A stretch of DNA of 21,136 nucleotides from JANNFX01 sp040080075 (GCA_040080075.1 JBEBJD010000301.1:1-21136), one strand, 5' to 3'; positions 6,737 to 14,220 are shown, numbered from the stretch's first letter. The notes: generated by a model from the letters alone, not told the origin. Made by a program: numbers and translations.

Positions 6737-7996
6737 CTAGGGACTGGCCGCATTCGACGTGCCGTCTTGCACGGCGCGCAGGCCCATGAAGAGCAAACTA
6801 TCAAAGCCCTTCCATAAAAAACTTGCTGGTTCAACGTCAGCCCCTGCGTGCAGCGGCACTTCGCTGACCGCCGTCGGAGTGCCGCCCGTTGTTGTAGAAC
6901 TCGAGACCCGTAACGTCGCAACCTGATCACCCTTTTTGATCGGTGCTTTCAGGGGGCCTTGATAGATGATCTCTCCTTTGAGCTTTTGATTGGCAGGAAA
7001 ACGCGGCAGCACCACTTCAAGATCGCCTTCCGCCTTGCCCGTAAGCGGCACATACCAAGTGCTGCCACCCCAGACACGGGCACTGCCGACTTCTTCACCC
7101 GCGTTGAACAGCTTCATCTTGGCGAAGGAGCGAATGCCCCATTCAAGAAGCCGCCGGCCTTCTTCCTTGCGCACTTTCTCGTCTGTTAGCCCCATGACGA
7201 CGCCGATCAGGCGGCGTCCCTCACTAAGTGCGGAAAATGCGACCCCATAACCGGCGGTCTGGGTATGGCCTGTCTTGAGACCGTCGACGCCGAGTTCGCT
7301 GCCTAGCAATGGGTTGCGATTGTAAAATTTATGTTTGAGGAAGGCGAACTCTTTCTGACTAAACAGATGATACTGGCTGGGGTAATCGCCGATGAGGTGC
7401 TTCGCCAGCAGTGCCAGTTCGCGAGCTGTCATCAAGTGTTCTGGATCATCCAAACCAGTGGCGTTGCGGAAGGTCGACTTCTTCAGTCCAAGCCGGCGGG
7501 CTTCCTCCTCCATCTGCTTGGCGAATGCCGCTTCGGTTCCCGCCAAACCCTCTGCGACGGCAATGCAGGCATCGTTACCCGACTGTACGATGATTCCTTG
7601 AAGCAGTTCGTCGACCCGGGCCTTAGTATTGATCGGAACAAACATCGCCGACGTGCCGGACGGTGCGCCGCCCTTGCGCCAGGCATTTTCACTCATCACG
7701 AATTGGTCGTCCCCTTTGACCTTACCCTCTTTCATTGCCTTGAACAGCACGGCGATGGTCATCAGCTTGCTCATGCTGGCGGGTGGCACCAGGTCGTCTG
7801 CGTTTTTTTGAAAGAGTACGGAGCCTGTCTCGAAATCCATCAGCACGGCGTTGCGCGCCTTGGAGACGAATTCACCCGACTGAGGACTGGTCTGTTGAGA
7901 GACGGCCGGAGTCATTCCAATTGAGCCGGAGAGAGCAAGGCAAAAGGCGAGCCAACACGGCCAAGTCAAGAAACGATAGCTAGAATTTCGGGTCAT
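6737..7996 (-). CDS. D-alanyl-D-alanine carboxypeptidase (PBP5/DacA family)
   Basis: This penicillin-binding protein trims the terminal D-Ala from peptidoglycan pentapeptides in the periplasm. All three active-site motifs are present, numbered from the start at 7996: S74-M-S-K77, S139-G-N141 and K241-T-G243. A signal peptide covers about residues 1-34 (hydrophobic core WLAFCLALSGSIG). A C-terminal PBP5-type beta domain (about 285-375) and a terminal amphipathic helix (FLWKGFDSLLFMGL) would tether it to the membrane. An in-frame ATG at 8026 adds ten residues. I prefer 7996 because the signal peptide is then more regular, but neither start has a clear ribosome site. rlpA lies upstream on the same strand, a natural partner in wall remodelling. 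The commonly adjacent tmk/holB genes are absent downstream. Confidence 0.93.
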   Translation of the reverse strand: MTRNSSYRFLTWPCWLAFCLALSGSIGMTPAVSQQTSPQSGEFVSKARNAVLMDFETGSVLFQKNADDLVPPASMSKLMTIAVLFKAMKEGKVKGDDQFVMSENAWRKGGAPSGTSAMFVPINTKARVDELLQGIIVQSGNDACIAVAEGLAGTEAAFAKQMEEEARRLGLKKSTFRNATGLDDPEHLMTARELALLAKHLIGDYPSQYHLFSQKEFAFLKHKFYNRNPLLGSELGVDGLKTGHTQTAGYGVAFSALSEGRRLIGVVMGLTDEKVRKEEGRRLLEWGIRSFAKMKLFNAGEEVGSARVWGGSTWYVPLTGKAEGDLEVVLPRFPANQKLKGEIIYQGPLKAPIKKGDQVATLRVSSSTTTGGTPTAVSEVPLHAGADVEPASFLWKGFDSLLFMGLRAVQDGTSNAASP

Positions 7997-8147
7997 TGAG
8001 TATATCCGGAAACCGATCAACGTCATCGCTGCTGACGATGCGGTTGGAGACGCCGGGAGTCAACGGGAACAAAATTTGCGGCCGCCCACTCACCCGCAGT
8101 ACTGAGATTTGACACTGAAAACGCCAGCGCCTCCAGTTCCCTAGATG

Positions 8148-8930
8148 CTAATTCAATCCAGCCCGATAGACTTCCGGCGACCAGCCTTGATGCTGCGGCG
8201 GTGCGGACTGCAAGGCCGTCAAGCGGGGACCAGGCTGCGGAGTTGGCGAAGCCAACCGGGACGATCCGCTAGACCAGGGCTGCGACGCCAAGAAGCGGCG
8301 CTCGTTCCAGTCATTTCCATTGAGTGGGGCTGGACCTGCATAGCGCACCCGTACCTGTGCCGTACCATGATCGATCACACCCAGCGCCCGCGCGGCCCCA
8401 TTGGATAGGTCGATAATTCTCCCGCGAGCATATGGCCCACGATCATTGACCCGGACCATGACCGTCCGGTTGTTCACAAGGTTGGTGACATAGACATAAC
8501 TCGGCATCGGCAAGGTGCGATGCGCGGCCGACAGCGACGTCATATCGTAGATTTCGCCATTGGAAGTTCGGCGGCCATGAAAGTCCGAACCGTACCAAGA
8601 TGCCAAGCCTACTTGGTCGTATCCCGGCTCCTCGCGCGGCTGATACCATTGGCCATTGATCTGATAGGGAGTACCGACCTTATAGACCCCGCCTCCCTTT
8701 GGAATTTCGCCGCCACTTTGACCTGTATGGGAGTTAGGTGCCGTCCGCTGGCTTGCCGGTAGCGGTGCAGCCGATCCCACCCGCTGCTCTGGCATGGGAC
8801 CAGCACCCGAACATGCGCTTAGCGCCAGGCCCAGGCCCAACAACCAAATGCCGCAGGCGCGCACAGACAGCAACCGTCCTAAAGCAGCGGCCCAAGCCCT
8901 GCCGGAACGCATATATTTTCGCACGTGCAT
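8148..8930 (-). CDS. rlpA: RlpA-family septal ring lytic transglycosylase lipoprotein
   Basis: RlpA proteins are outer-membrane lipoproteins; the characterised Pseudomonas protein cleaves naked glycan strands at division sites. With the ATG at 8930 (GGGG a few bases upstream) the product has 260 residues. The signal sequence ends in the lipobox LSAC with the lipidated Cys40. The double-psi beta-barrel domain covers about 106-198 and includes GLASWYG, the likely catalytic Glu126 (SNGEIYD) and His137 (AAHRTLP), and Asp163 in VNDRGPYARGR. There is no C-terminal SPOR domain; the last 60 residues are a Pro/Ser/Gln-rich tail. The frame is open upstream to an alternative start at 9011, which is unlikely because it would put 60 residues before the hydrophobic core. 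It shares a strand with the downstream carboxypeptidase. Confidence 0.9.
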   Translation of the reverse strand: MHVRKYMRSGRAWAAALGRLLSVRACGIWLLGLGLALSACSGAGPMPEQRVGSAAPLPASQRTAPNSHTGQSGGEIPKGGGVYKVGTPYQINGQWYQPREEPGYDQVGLASWYGSDFHGRRTSNGEIYDMTSLSAAHRTLPMPSYVYVTNLVNNRTVMVRVNDRGPYARGRIIDLSNGAARALGVIDHGTAQVRVRYAGPAPLNGNDWNERRFLASQPWSSGSSRLASPTPQPGPRLTALQSAPPQHQGWSPEVYRAGLN

Positions 8931-9047
8931 TTCGCGCCCCAAGTCCAAGCCCAGACCGGCCTTTGCAACCGGCGGGCGTGCTCCCGCTGCCCCACCGCAG
9001 CTGGCACGCATTCAAATGTGAGCAGAAAATAGGGTGATTGGTATCCG

Positions 9048-9062
9048 TTAAGGAATCGTTAA
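9048..9062. promoter_or_regulatory. Candidate CtrA binding site (TTAA-N7-TTAA)
   Basis: TTAAGGAATCGTTAA fits the alphaproteobacterial CtrA full-site pattern TTAA-N7-TTAA exactly. It sits inside a direct repeat of CGTTAAGG with an 11-base period (9046-9053 and 9057-9064). It is 118 bases upstream of the rlpA start and 198 upstream of the ohrR-like start. Control of rlpA, a division-linked gene, would be the more natural reading. Confidence 0.5.
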
Positions 9063-9121
9063 GGCGCATAACAGTGAGTCTACGTGCAATCAGCCATCAC
9101 CCTTGTTGAGCAAAAGTTATT

Positions 9122-9138
9122 CCTTTAATGAATAAAGG
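9122..9138. promoter_or_regulatory. Dyad CCTTTA-N5-TAAAGG, candidate operator
   Basis: This is a perfect six-base inverted repeat with a five-base centre (ATGAA), in the AT-rich DNA about 120 bases upstream of the ohrR-like start. MarR-family repressors usually bind dyads of this size in their own promoter. The sequence does not match the published OhrR box style (TACAATT/AATTGTA), so the link is only by position. Confidence 0.3.
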
Positions 9139-9259
9139 CGAGACATTTTTGTTCGAATGCATTAATTAGATAAACTGTTTCTCCGGAAATGAGTGGCCGA
9201 GACGCGTATTTGTCGGCGCAAAGGCGTCTGGCCTCTCAACTGGAACGACAGGTCAAATC

Positions 9260-9817
9260 ATGGCCGGCCTGAACCAATTTGTGCGGGAGCTGACTATAGC
9301 AGCTCAAGATCCAAACATGGCGAACCACCCAACTAACGCCGAACTTCTCAAGCTTGACAATCAATTGTGTTTCGCATTGTACGCGGCTTCGCGTGCCATC
9401 ATCCGAACCTATCGCGACCAACTCGAAGAATTGGGGCTAACTTATCCTCAGTACCTTGTATTGACGGTACTTTGGGAAACCGATGCTCTGACCCTGACGG
9501 CAATTGGCCGCCGCTTACGGCTCGACAGCGGCACGCTTACTCCATTGGTCAAGCGACTAGAAACCAGCGGACTTGTATCGCGCAACCGGCGCAGCTCGGA
9601 TGAGCGTGAAATCGAGATCGCGCTGACGCCTGCAGGCCGGGCGTTGCAGTCCCAGGCCGTCAGTGTGAGACAGGCCGTAGTGCGCCGGCTGGGCATGCCG
9701 GAAGACGAGATCGGACGGCTAAAGTCAGAGCTTATCGCTCTCGTCAAAACATTGGATGGGGATGGGACAGAGGGCGAAGTCCAAATGGACACGCGCTTGG
9801 TTGTGGCGGGCCGCTAG
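9260..9817 (+). CDS. ohrR: MarR-family regulator, OhrR-like (1-Cys type)
   Basis: This is a winged-helix repressor of the organic-hydroperoxide sensor group. The segment LDNQLCFALYAASRAI carries the reactive cysteine (Cys37 from this start) in the same context as OhrR proteins. It is followed by the conserved LTYPQYLVLTVLWE, the recognition region DSGTLTPLVKRLETSGLV and the wing RRSSDEREIEIALT. There is no second cysteine anywhere, so it would be a 1-Cys (Bacillus-type) sensor. A second in-frame ATG at 9317 gives 166 residues, closer to the family norm. The start at 9260 has an ACAGG site eight bases upstream, while 9317 has none, so both remain possible. No ohr peroxidase gene is seen nearby. 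The stop codon TAG is part of the CTAG that opens the downstream palindrome block. Confidence 0.8.
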   Translation: MAGLNQFVRELTIAAQDPNMANHPTNAELLKLDNQLCFALYAASRAIIRTYRDQLEELGLTYPQYLVLTVLWETDALTLTAIGRRLRLDSGTLTPLVKRLETSGLVSRNRRSSDEREIEIALTPAGRALQSQAVSVRQAVVRRLGMPEDEIGRLKSELIALVKTLDGDGTEGEVQMDTRLVVAGR

Positions 9818-10108
9818 TGTTCTGGAATAATCGCTTAGTTCCGGGTGAAGGCCGGCAAGCGATTGTTAAACCAGAACACAAACCAGAAAGTGACGAGTGT
9901 CCTGATCGCGAAGTTCGTCATATTTTCCGGCGCGCTCACTGCGAATTTTGCGATCAAAAGGACACTAGAAAACTTATGATTCTAGTGTGGCTCAAGTCGA
10001 GAAGTCCGCCGAAGCGGCCGCCGCAAGAATGGCGCGGAGTTCTCGGCCATCACACTAGGGTTCCGGGCTGACGCTGAGGGTACGAAGCGTCAGTGTCCGA
10101 ACACTAGC
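9813..10108. repeat. 296-bp CTAG-bounded stack of long palindromes (MITE- or REP-like)
   Basis: The block is framed by a perfect 10-bp inverted repeat, GCTAGTGTTC (9813-9822) and GAACACTAGC (10099-10108). Inside are consecutive long hairpins. A: 9817-9879 (GTGTTCTGG/CCAGAACAC, AATCGCTT/AAGCGATT, CCGG/CCGG). B: 9897-9965 (GTGTCC/GGACAC, then a 15-pair stem from TGATCGC/GCGATCA inward, with two G-U pairs). C: 9962-9988 (ACACTAGAA/TTCTAGTGT). D: 9982-10058 (CTAGTGTG/CACACTAG, then GAGAAGTCCGC against GCGGAGTTCTC with one mismatch). E: 10068-10093 (CTGACGCT/AGCGTCAG). The rare tetramer CTAG occurs five times, always at hairpin ends. This looks like nested non-autonomous elements, possibly IS630-type (TA/CTAG targets). 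No transposase is present. Confidence 0.6.
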
Positions 10109-10254
10109 GCGGCCTGCAAAGCCCCATCATTGCGACGAAACGGGCCTAACACTCCCGGTCAGCAAGAGCGGGACTACCATTGCGTGGCTGGCATGGTTGT
10201 GGCAGCGATGGTTCGCGCCTGTTGGCGCGGCCACAACTAGGCAACGGACACTTC
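9818..10254. other. Gene-free stretch between ohrR-like gene and pepN
   Basis: These 437 bases hold the palindrome stack (to 10108) and then about 146 bases with a further bulged hairpin at 10196-10237 just before pepN. An 84-codon open frame at 9817-10071 runs through the palindromes and has a composition unlike any real protein. I see no credible gene and no clear promoter hexamers. Confidence 0.6.
10196..10237 (+). promoter_or_regulatory. Bulged hairpin in the pepN leader
   Basis: GTTGTGGC (10196-10203) pairs with GCCACAAC (10230-10237), and CGCGCC (10214-10219) pairs with GGCGCG (10224-10229) around a four-base loop. That is fourteen pairs with one ten-base bulge. It ends 17 bases before the pepN ATG, close enough to affect ribosome access. 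It could be a leader structure or a repeat relic. Confidence 0.35.
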
Positions 10255-12906
10255 ATGAAAACGGACACACCGCGCACCATCCGCCTTAAAGACTACCGTC
10301 CACCGGCTTACCTCATCGACAGTGTCGATCTGGACATTGCCCTTGATCCCGCTCGCACCAGAGTGATCGCTAAACTGAAAATCCGGCCCAACCCCGCACT
10401 CGAAACCCCTGGTGGACCGCTGCAATTAGATGGTGAGCATCTCGAACTCATCGACCTCCGGCTTGGCGGAACAAAACTCACCCCAAAAGACTACAAACTC
10501 ACTCCAACCGGGCTGACGATCCACAAAGTACCGGAACGGCCCTTCACCCTCGAAACAACGACCTTCGTCAATCCGGAAGCCAACAAAGCCCTGCAAGGAA
10601 TCTATCGCTCGCGAGGCGTGTACTGCTCGCAGTGTGAGGCGCAGGGCTTCCGCCGCATAACTTACTTTCTCGACCGGCCCGACGTGCTGTCGGTCTATAC
10701 GTGCCGCATCGAAGCCAGTGCCGCCGGTTGCCCGATACTTCTGTCGAACGGCAATCTCAAGGAAACCGGCAAGCTGGAAAAGTCCAAACGCCATTTCGCA
10801 ATCTGGCACGATCCCCACCCCAAACCCTGCTATCTGTTCGCCGTGGTCGGTGGCGATCTGGGGGTCATTTCATCGTCGTTCAAAACCGTCTCGGGGCGCG
10901 AGGTTGCCCTCAACATCTATGTCGAACATGGCAAAGAAGCGCGTGCCGAGTGGGCCATGGATTCGCTTAAGCGTTCCATGCGGTGGGACGAGAAGCGGTT
11001 CGGCCGCGAGTATGATCTAAATGTATTCAACATCGTTGCCGTATCTGACTTCAATATGGGGGCCATGGAGAACAAGGGCCTTAACATCTTTAACGACCGC
11101 TTGATCCTGGCCTCAGCCGAGACCGCGACCGACACCATGTACGAGGCCATTGAGGGCGTGGTTGCGCATGAATACTTCCATAACTGGACCGGCAATCGCA
11201 TCACCTGCCGGGATTGGTTCCAATTGTGCCTCAAGGAAGGCCTGACCGTATATCGCGATCAGGAGTTCTCGGGCGATGAACGCTCACGCACCGTTCAGCG
11301 CATCACCGATGTCCGCCAATTGAAGGCACACCAGTTCCCCGAAGATGCGGGTCCCTTGGCCCATCCCGTGCGGCCCGAGAGCTATATCGAGATCAATAAC
11401 TTTTACACCGCCACGGTTTATGAAAAAGGTGCGGAACTTGTACGTATGATTTCGGGAATCGTTGGCGCCAAGGCTTTCCGCGCGGGCATGGACTTGTATT
11501 TCGCCCGTCACGATGGCGATGCCGCCACCATCGAAGATTTCTTGCGATGCTTCGAAGAGGCCGCCAACACGGACCTCACCCAGTTCAAGCTGTGGTACCG
11601 GCAGGCTGGAACACCTGAAGTGGTGGCTACACTGACGTACGACCGGACGGCAAAATCGGCGGAACTGGAACTCAGTCAGATGCAGAGGGATACGCCGGGA
11701 GATGCTAAGAAGAAGCCGCTGCATATCCCCATCAAGCTGGCACTGCTGGGCGCGGACGGTGCCGAACTGCCCCTGGTTCTCGAAGATGGCAGCAAGCTTC
11801 CAGATGGGGTACTGCATCTGACCGAACGGTGCCAATCGGTACGCTTTACGGGCTTGTCTCAGCGCCCGGTCCCCTCACTGCTGCGCGAATTCTCCGCGCC
11901 CGTCAATCTCACGATGGATCTGAGCGACCGCGATCTCGAATTCCTGATGCAGCATGATAGCGATCTGTTCAATCGCTGGCAGGCGGCTACCACCTACGCA
12001 ACACGCACGCTGCTACATATGGTGAGCGCCTTGCAGGCCGGCAAACGATCAAACCGGGGGGCATCATACGCCAAAGCGCTCAGCGTGACACTCAGCGACA
12101 AGTCCCTCGAACCGGCTTATCGTGCGGAATTGATGCGATTGCCCGGACAATCCGATGTGGCCCGCGAGATGGCGCGCAACGTTGATCCCGGTGTGATCTT
12201 CAAGGCCGTCAAGCAGTTATCGAAACTCACAGCAACCCTGTTGGGCGATCAACTCGAGGAGTTTTACGCAGCCTCGAAACCCCGAGGCGGCTATTCACCC
12301 GATTCGAAATCCAATGGACTTCGGGCCCAGAGAAATGGGGCACTAAGCTTGTTGTGCGCGCGCGCTTCGCCTCAGGATACCGCCCGCCTGATGCAGCACT
12401 TCATCAAAGCCAGCAACATGACCGACGAGGCCCACGCCCTTGTCTTGCTGGCGGCTAGCTCAAGCCCGCAACGAGACGAGGCACTTGCTCGCTTCTTCGA
12501 GCGCTGGCAGGGCGACCATCTCGTGATCGACACATGGTTTGCGGCTCAGGCGCAGTCGCCTCTGGACACCACCCTCGACACGGTCAAAGAGCTGACCAGG
12601 CACCCCTTGTTCTCGTTGACCGCCCCCAACAAGGTGCGAGCGCTCATTGGCGCATTCGCACAGCAAAACCCGGTGCAGTTCAATCGTCCCGATGGCGCGG
12701 GATACGCCTTTCTCAGCGAGATGGTGCTTGAGATCGGAAAATTCAATCCGCAAATCGCAGCCCGGCTGCTGTCGATTTTGCGGAGCTGGCGGTCGCTCGA
12801 ACCGGTCCGCCGCGGCCTCGCCCGCAAGACCCTGCGCACCATTGCCAGCGCCAAAGATTTACCCGCCGACGTCTATGAAATCGTGACAAAAATGCTGGAC
12901 GACTAG
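10255..12906 (+). CDS. pepN: Aminopeptidase N (M1 metallopeptidase)
   Basis: This cytoplasmic zinc aminopeptidase of 883 residues removes N-terminal amino acids during peptide turnover. The zinc site is His305-Glu306-x-x-His309 (HEYFH) with Glu328 (LKEGL) as third ligand. The substrate-anchoring exopeptidase motif GAMEN is at 269-273. The N-terminal beta domain begins at TIRLKDYRPPAYLIDSVDLDI, the usual start of alphaproteobacterial PepN, and the C-terminus holds the Ig-like and helical-repeat domains. The frame is open upstream from 10180, but the ATG at 10255 is preferred. It has ACGGA seven bases upstream and matches the family start, while the upstream codons run through a hairpin. Length is normal. 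It stands alone, between the palindrome block and an unrelated kinase-like gene. Confidence 0.95.
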   Translation: MKTDTPRTIRLKDYRPPAYLIDSVDLDIALDPARTRVIAKLKIRPNPALETPGGPLQLDGEHLELIDLRLGGTKLTPKDYKLTPTGLTIHKVPERPFTLETTTFVNPEANKALQGIYRSRGVYCSQCEAQGFRRITYFLDRPDVLSVYTCRIEASAAGCPILLSNGNLKETGKLEKSKRHFAIWHDPHPKPCYLFAVVGGDLGVISSSFKTVSGREVALNIYVEHGKEARAEWAMDSLKRSMRWDEKRFGREYDLNVFNIVAVSDFNMGAMENKGLNIFNDRLILASAETATDTMYEAIEGVVAHEYFHNWTGNRITCRDWFQLCLKEGLTVYRDQEFSGDERSRTVQRITDVRQLKAHQFPEDAGPLAHPVRPESYIEINNFYTATVYEKGAELVRMISGIVGAKAFRAGMDLYFARHDGDAATIEDFLRCFEEAANTDLTQFKLWYRQAGTPEVVATLTYDRTAKSAELELSQMQRDTPGDAKKKPLHIPIKLALLGADGAELPLVLEDGSKLPDGVLHLTERCQSVRFTGLSQRPVPSLLREFSAPVNLTMDLSDRDLEFLMQHDSDLFNRWQAATTYATRTLLHMVSALQAGKRSNRGASYAKALSVTLSDKSLEPAYRAELMRLPGQSDVAREMARNVDPGVIFKAVKQLSKLTATLLGDQLEEFYAASKPRGGYSPDSKSNGLRAQRNGALSLLCARASPQDTARLMQHFIKASNMTDEAHALVLLAASSSPQRDEALARFFERWQGDHLVIDTWFAAQAQSPLDTTLDTVKELTRHPLFSLTAPNKVRALIGAFAQQNPVQFNRPDGAGYAFLSEMVLEIGKFNPQIAARLLSILRSWRSLEPVRRGLARKTLRTIASAKDLPADVYEIVTKMLDD

Positions 12907-12960
12907 CGTCAATTTAAAATCCGCATAGCCCCCATTTAAACTCCCTCGACAGGTGAGTCG

Positions 12961-12995
12961 CGAATCAGTGAACTAAGGGGGTGATTCGGATTTTT
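12961..12995 (+). terminator. Candidate intrinsic terminator after pepN
   Basis: CGAATCA (12961-12967) pairs perfectly with TGATTCG (12982-12988) across a 14-base loop and is followed by GATTTTTG. The stem is short, but the T-run is in the right place, 54 bases after the pepN stop and 65 before the next gene. Confidence 0.4.
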
Positions 12996-13059
12996 GTGTT
13001 AGGCTGAGTCACGTGGGTTGCTCGCCGGACGCTTTTTCACAAATTGGCAGGAGACAGGG

Positions 13060-14220
13060 ATGGCGGGGACAATGTCCGCCCATCCGCGGGGGACGTCTGT
13101 GTATTCACAGACCCTCGCTGAAGGGTATTGCAGCTTCACTGAAATGCTATTTTCGCACTATCGTGCGATGTCGGCGTGCTCCCTTCAACTTGCTGCACTC
13201 GCTCATCTGGTCATTTTGGCCGCAGCCGAAGTCTGGCCAGGAACGCAACGCAGTATCCCGCTCGTCATCTTGACTGGCCTAGTATTGGTCGTCGTCGCCC
13301 TCATGCAACGGCCACAGATTTATACCAAGAACGCATCGCAGTGCCCCGAACCTGCTGCCCCCCAACTGATCCCCCTCACTGACGATCAACTCGCCGGCCA
13401 ATTCGCCGCCGCAGGCCTATCTCAATTTGCCCTCACCAGCCGTGAAGTCGCGCTCGAACGCCAGTCCCAGCGCCTCGTTGAAATCGCCGATACGGCCGTT
13501 CGTTCGCGCGGCGAAGCGGAACGCCGCGGACAGGCCTGGGCCGACCTCATGTCCAAGGTCAGTCATGAGTTGCGCACCCCTCTCAATGCTGTCATCGGCT
13601 TCTCCGATGTTATGAATGCCGAATTGTTTGGCCCTGTCGGGCACCCGCGCTACCGCGAGTACATCCATCACATCCGCGACAGCGGCCGGGCCTTGTTGAA
13701 ATCAGCAGAAGATACGCTCGCCTTGACCGCGCTTCTGGCCCAGCCGTCCACTTCAAAGCCTGAAATCCTCGAATTGGATGAGTTCGCAACAGAGGCTTGG
13801 GCCTTTGTTTCACAGGACTGCGCAACTGACCGCCTCACCTTTAAGGTCATTGGGTTGACGGGACTGGAAGTCCTTTCAGAGCGCCGGCCACTGAGGCAGA
13901 TCTTGATCAACTTGTTCTCAACAGCAACTGCGCTGGCCGCCGATGACAGCGTCATCAACCTGACGGCCCGGCAAGACGGCGATGTGGCCGAACTTGAGAT
14001 TGCAGTGACTAAACTCGCCCCTTCTCGCACTATAAACGACGGCGCCTTGCCCTTGAGTCTGGCGCGAGCACTGTTGGAACTGCAAGGTACGTTCCTGATT
14101 GAACTCGACGGCACACCGGGAACATGGCGAGCTGTCACGGTCCTTTCGGTCGCAACACAGCAAGACTTTTTTTCAACTTCCAAAGTGCGCTCAACTTCTG
14201 CCTTTGGGGTGGTTTGCTAG
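13060..14220 (+). CDS. Membrane HisKA-domain protein with degenerate ATP-binding domain
   Basis: This 386-residue protein starts at the ATG at 13060 (AGGAGA five bases before it; a TTG at 13018 in frame is less likely). Two hydrophobic segments (about 41-58 and 66-82) precede a coiled region and a clear dimerisation/phosphoacceptor domain with His169 in SKVSHELRTPLNAVIGFSDVM. The DHp helices resemble the PleC/DivJ/PdhS-type kinases of Alphaproteobacteria. The C-terminal half keeps the outline of a HATPase domain, but its nucleotide-binding residues have gone. The N-box reads NLFSTATAL, without the expected second Asn; the G1 position reads KLAPSRT instead of DxGxG; and the G2 position reads LPLSLARALLELQG. 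It is probably not an active kinase. A phosphotransfer, phosphatase or scaffolding role is possible. No response regulator is adjacent. Confidence 0.78.
   Translation: MAGTMSAHPRGTSVYSQTLAEGYCSFTEMLFSHYRAMSACSLQLAALAHLVILAAAEVWPGTQRSIPLVILTGLVLVVVALMQRPQIYTKNASQCPEPAAPQLIPLTDDQLAGQFAAAGLSQFALTSREVALERQSQRLVEIADTAVRSRGEAERRGQAWADLMSKVSHELRTPLNAVIGFSDVMNAELFGPVGHPRYREYIHHIRDSGRALLKSAEDTLALTALLAQPSTSKPEILELDEFATEAWAFVSQDCATDRLTFKVIGLTGLEVLSERRPLRQILINLFSTATALAADDSVINLTARQDGDVAELEIAVTKLAPSRTINDGALPLSLARALLELQGTFLIELDGTPGTWRAVTVLSVATQQDFFSTSKVRSTSAFGVVC

Larger units (their letters stand above)
8931..9259. other. Divergent intergenic control region between rlpA and ohrR-like gene
   Basis: These 329 bases hold no convincing gene. 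The rlpA-proximal third is GC-rich. The middle and the ohrR side (about 9030-9180) are distinctly AT-rich, as expected of promoter DNA. Within it are a full CtrA-type box (9048-9062), a distant 8-bp inverted repeat AGGGTGAT/ATCACCCT (9031-9038 and 9096-9103) and a 17-base dyad (9122-9138). AT-rich palindromes AATGCATT and ATTAAT overlap at 9156-9166. Confidence 0.6.

Noticed and set aside
7331..7924. 197-codon + strand frame inside the carboxypeptidase gene
   Set aside because: It lies opposite the SxxK, SGN and KTG motifs of a well-supported gene, and has no ribosome site or family features.
8035..8063. TTGACT/CATCGT as a promoter of the carboxypeptidase gene (- strand)
   Set aside because: The -35-like hexamer is good and the spacer is 17, but the -10 hexamer is poor. 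It would support the 7996 start, but is too weak to list.
9817..10071. Open frame of 84 codons on the + strand after the ohrR-like gene
   Set aside because: It runs through the palindrome stack, has no convincing ribosome site and encodes an unstructured, Arg/Pro/His-rich product without family resemblance.
9813..10108. CRISPR array or tandem repeat
   Set aside because: The repeats are inverted and of unequal length, with no regular repeat-spacer pattern; they are better described as stacked hairpins.
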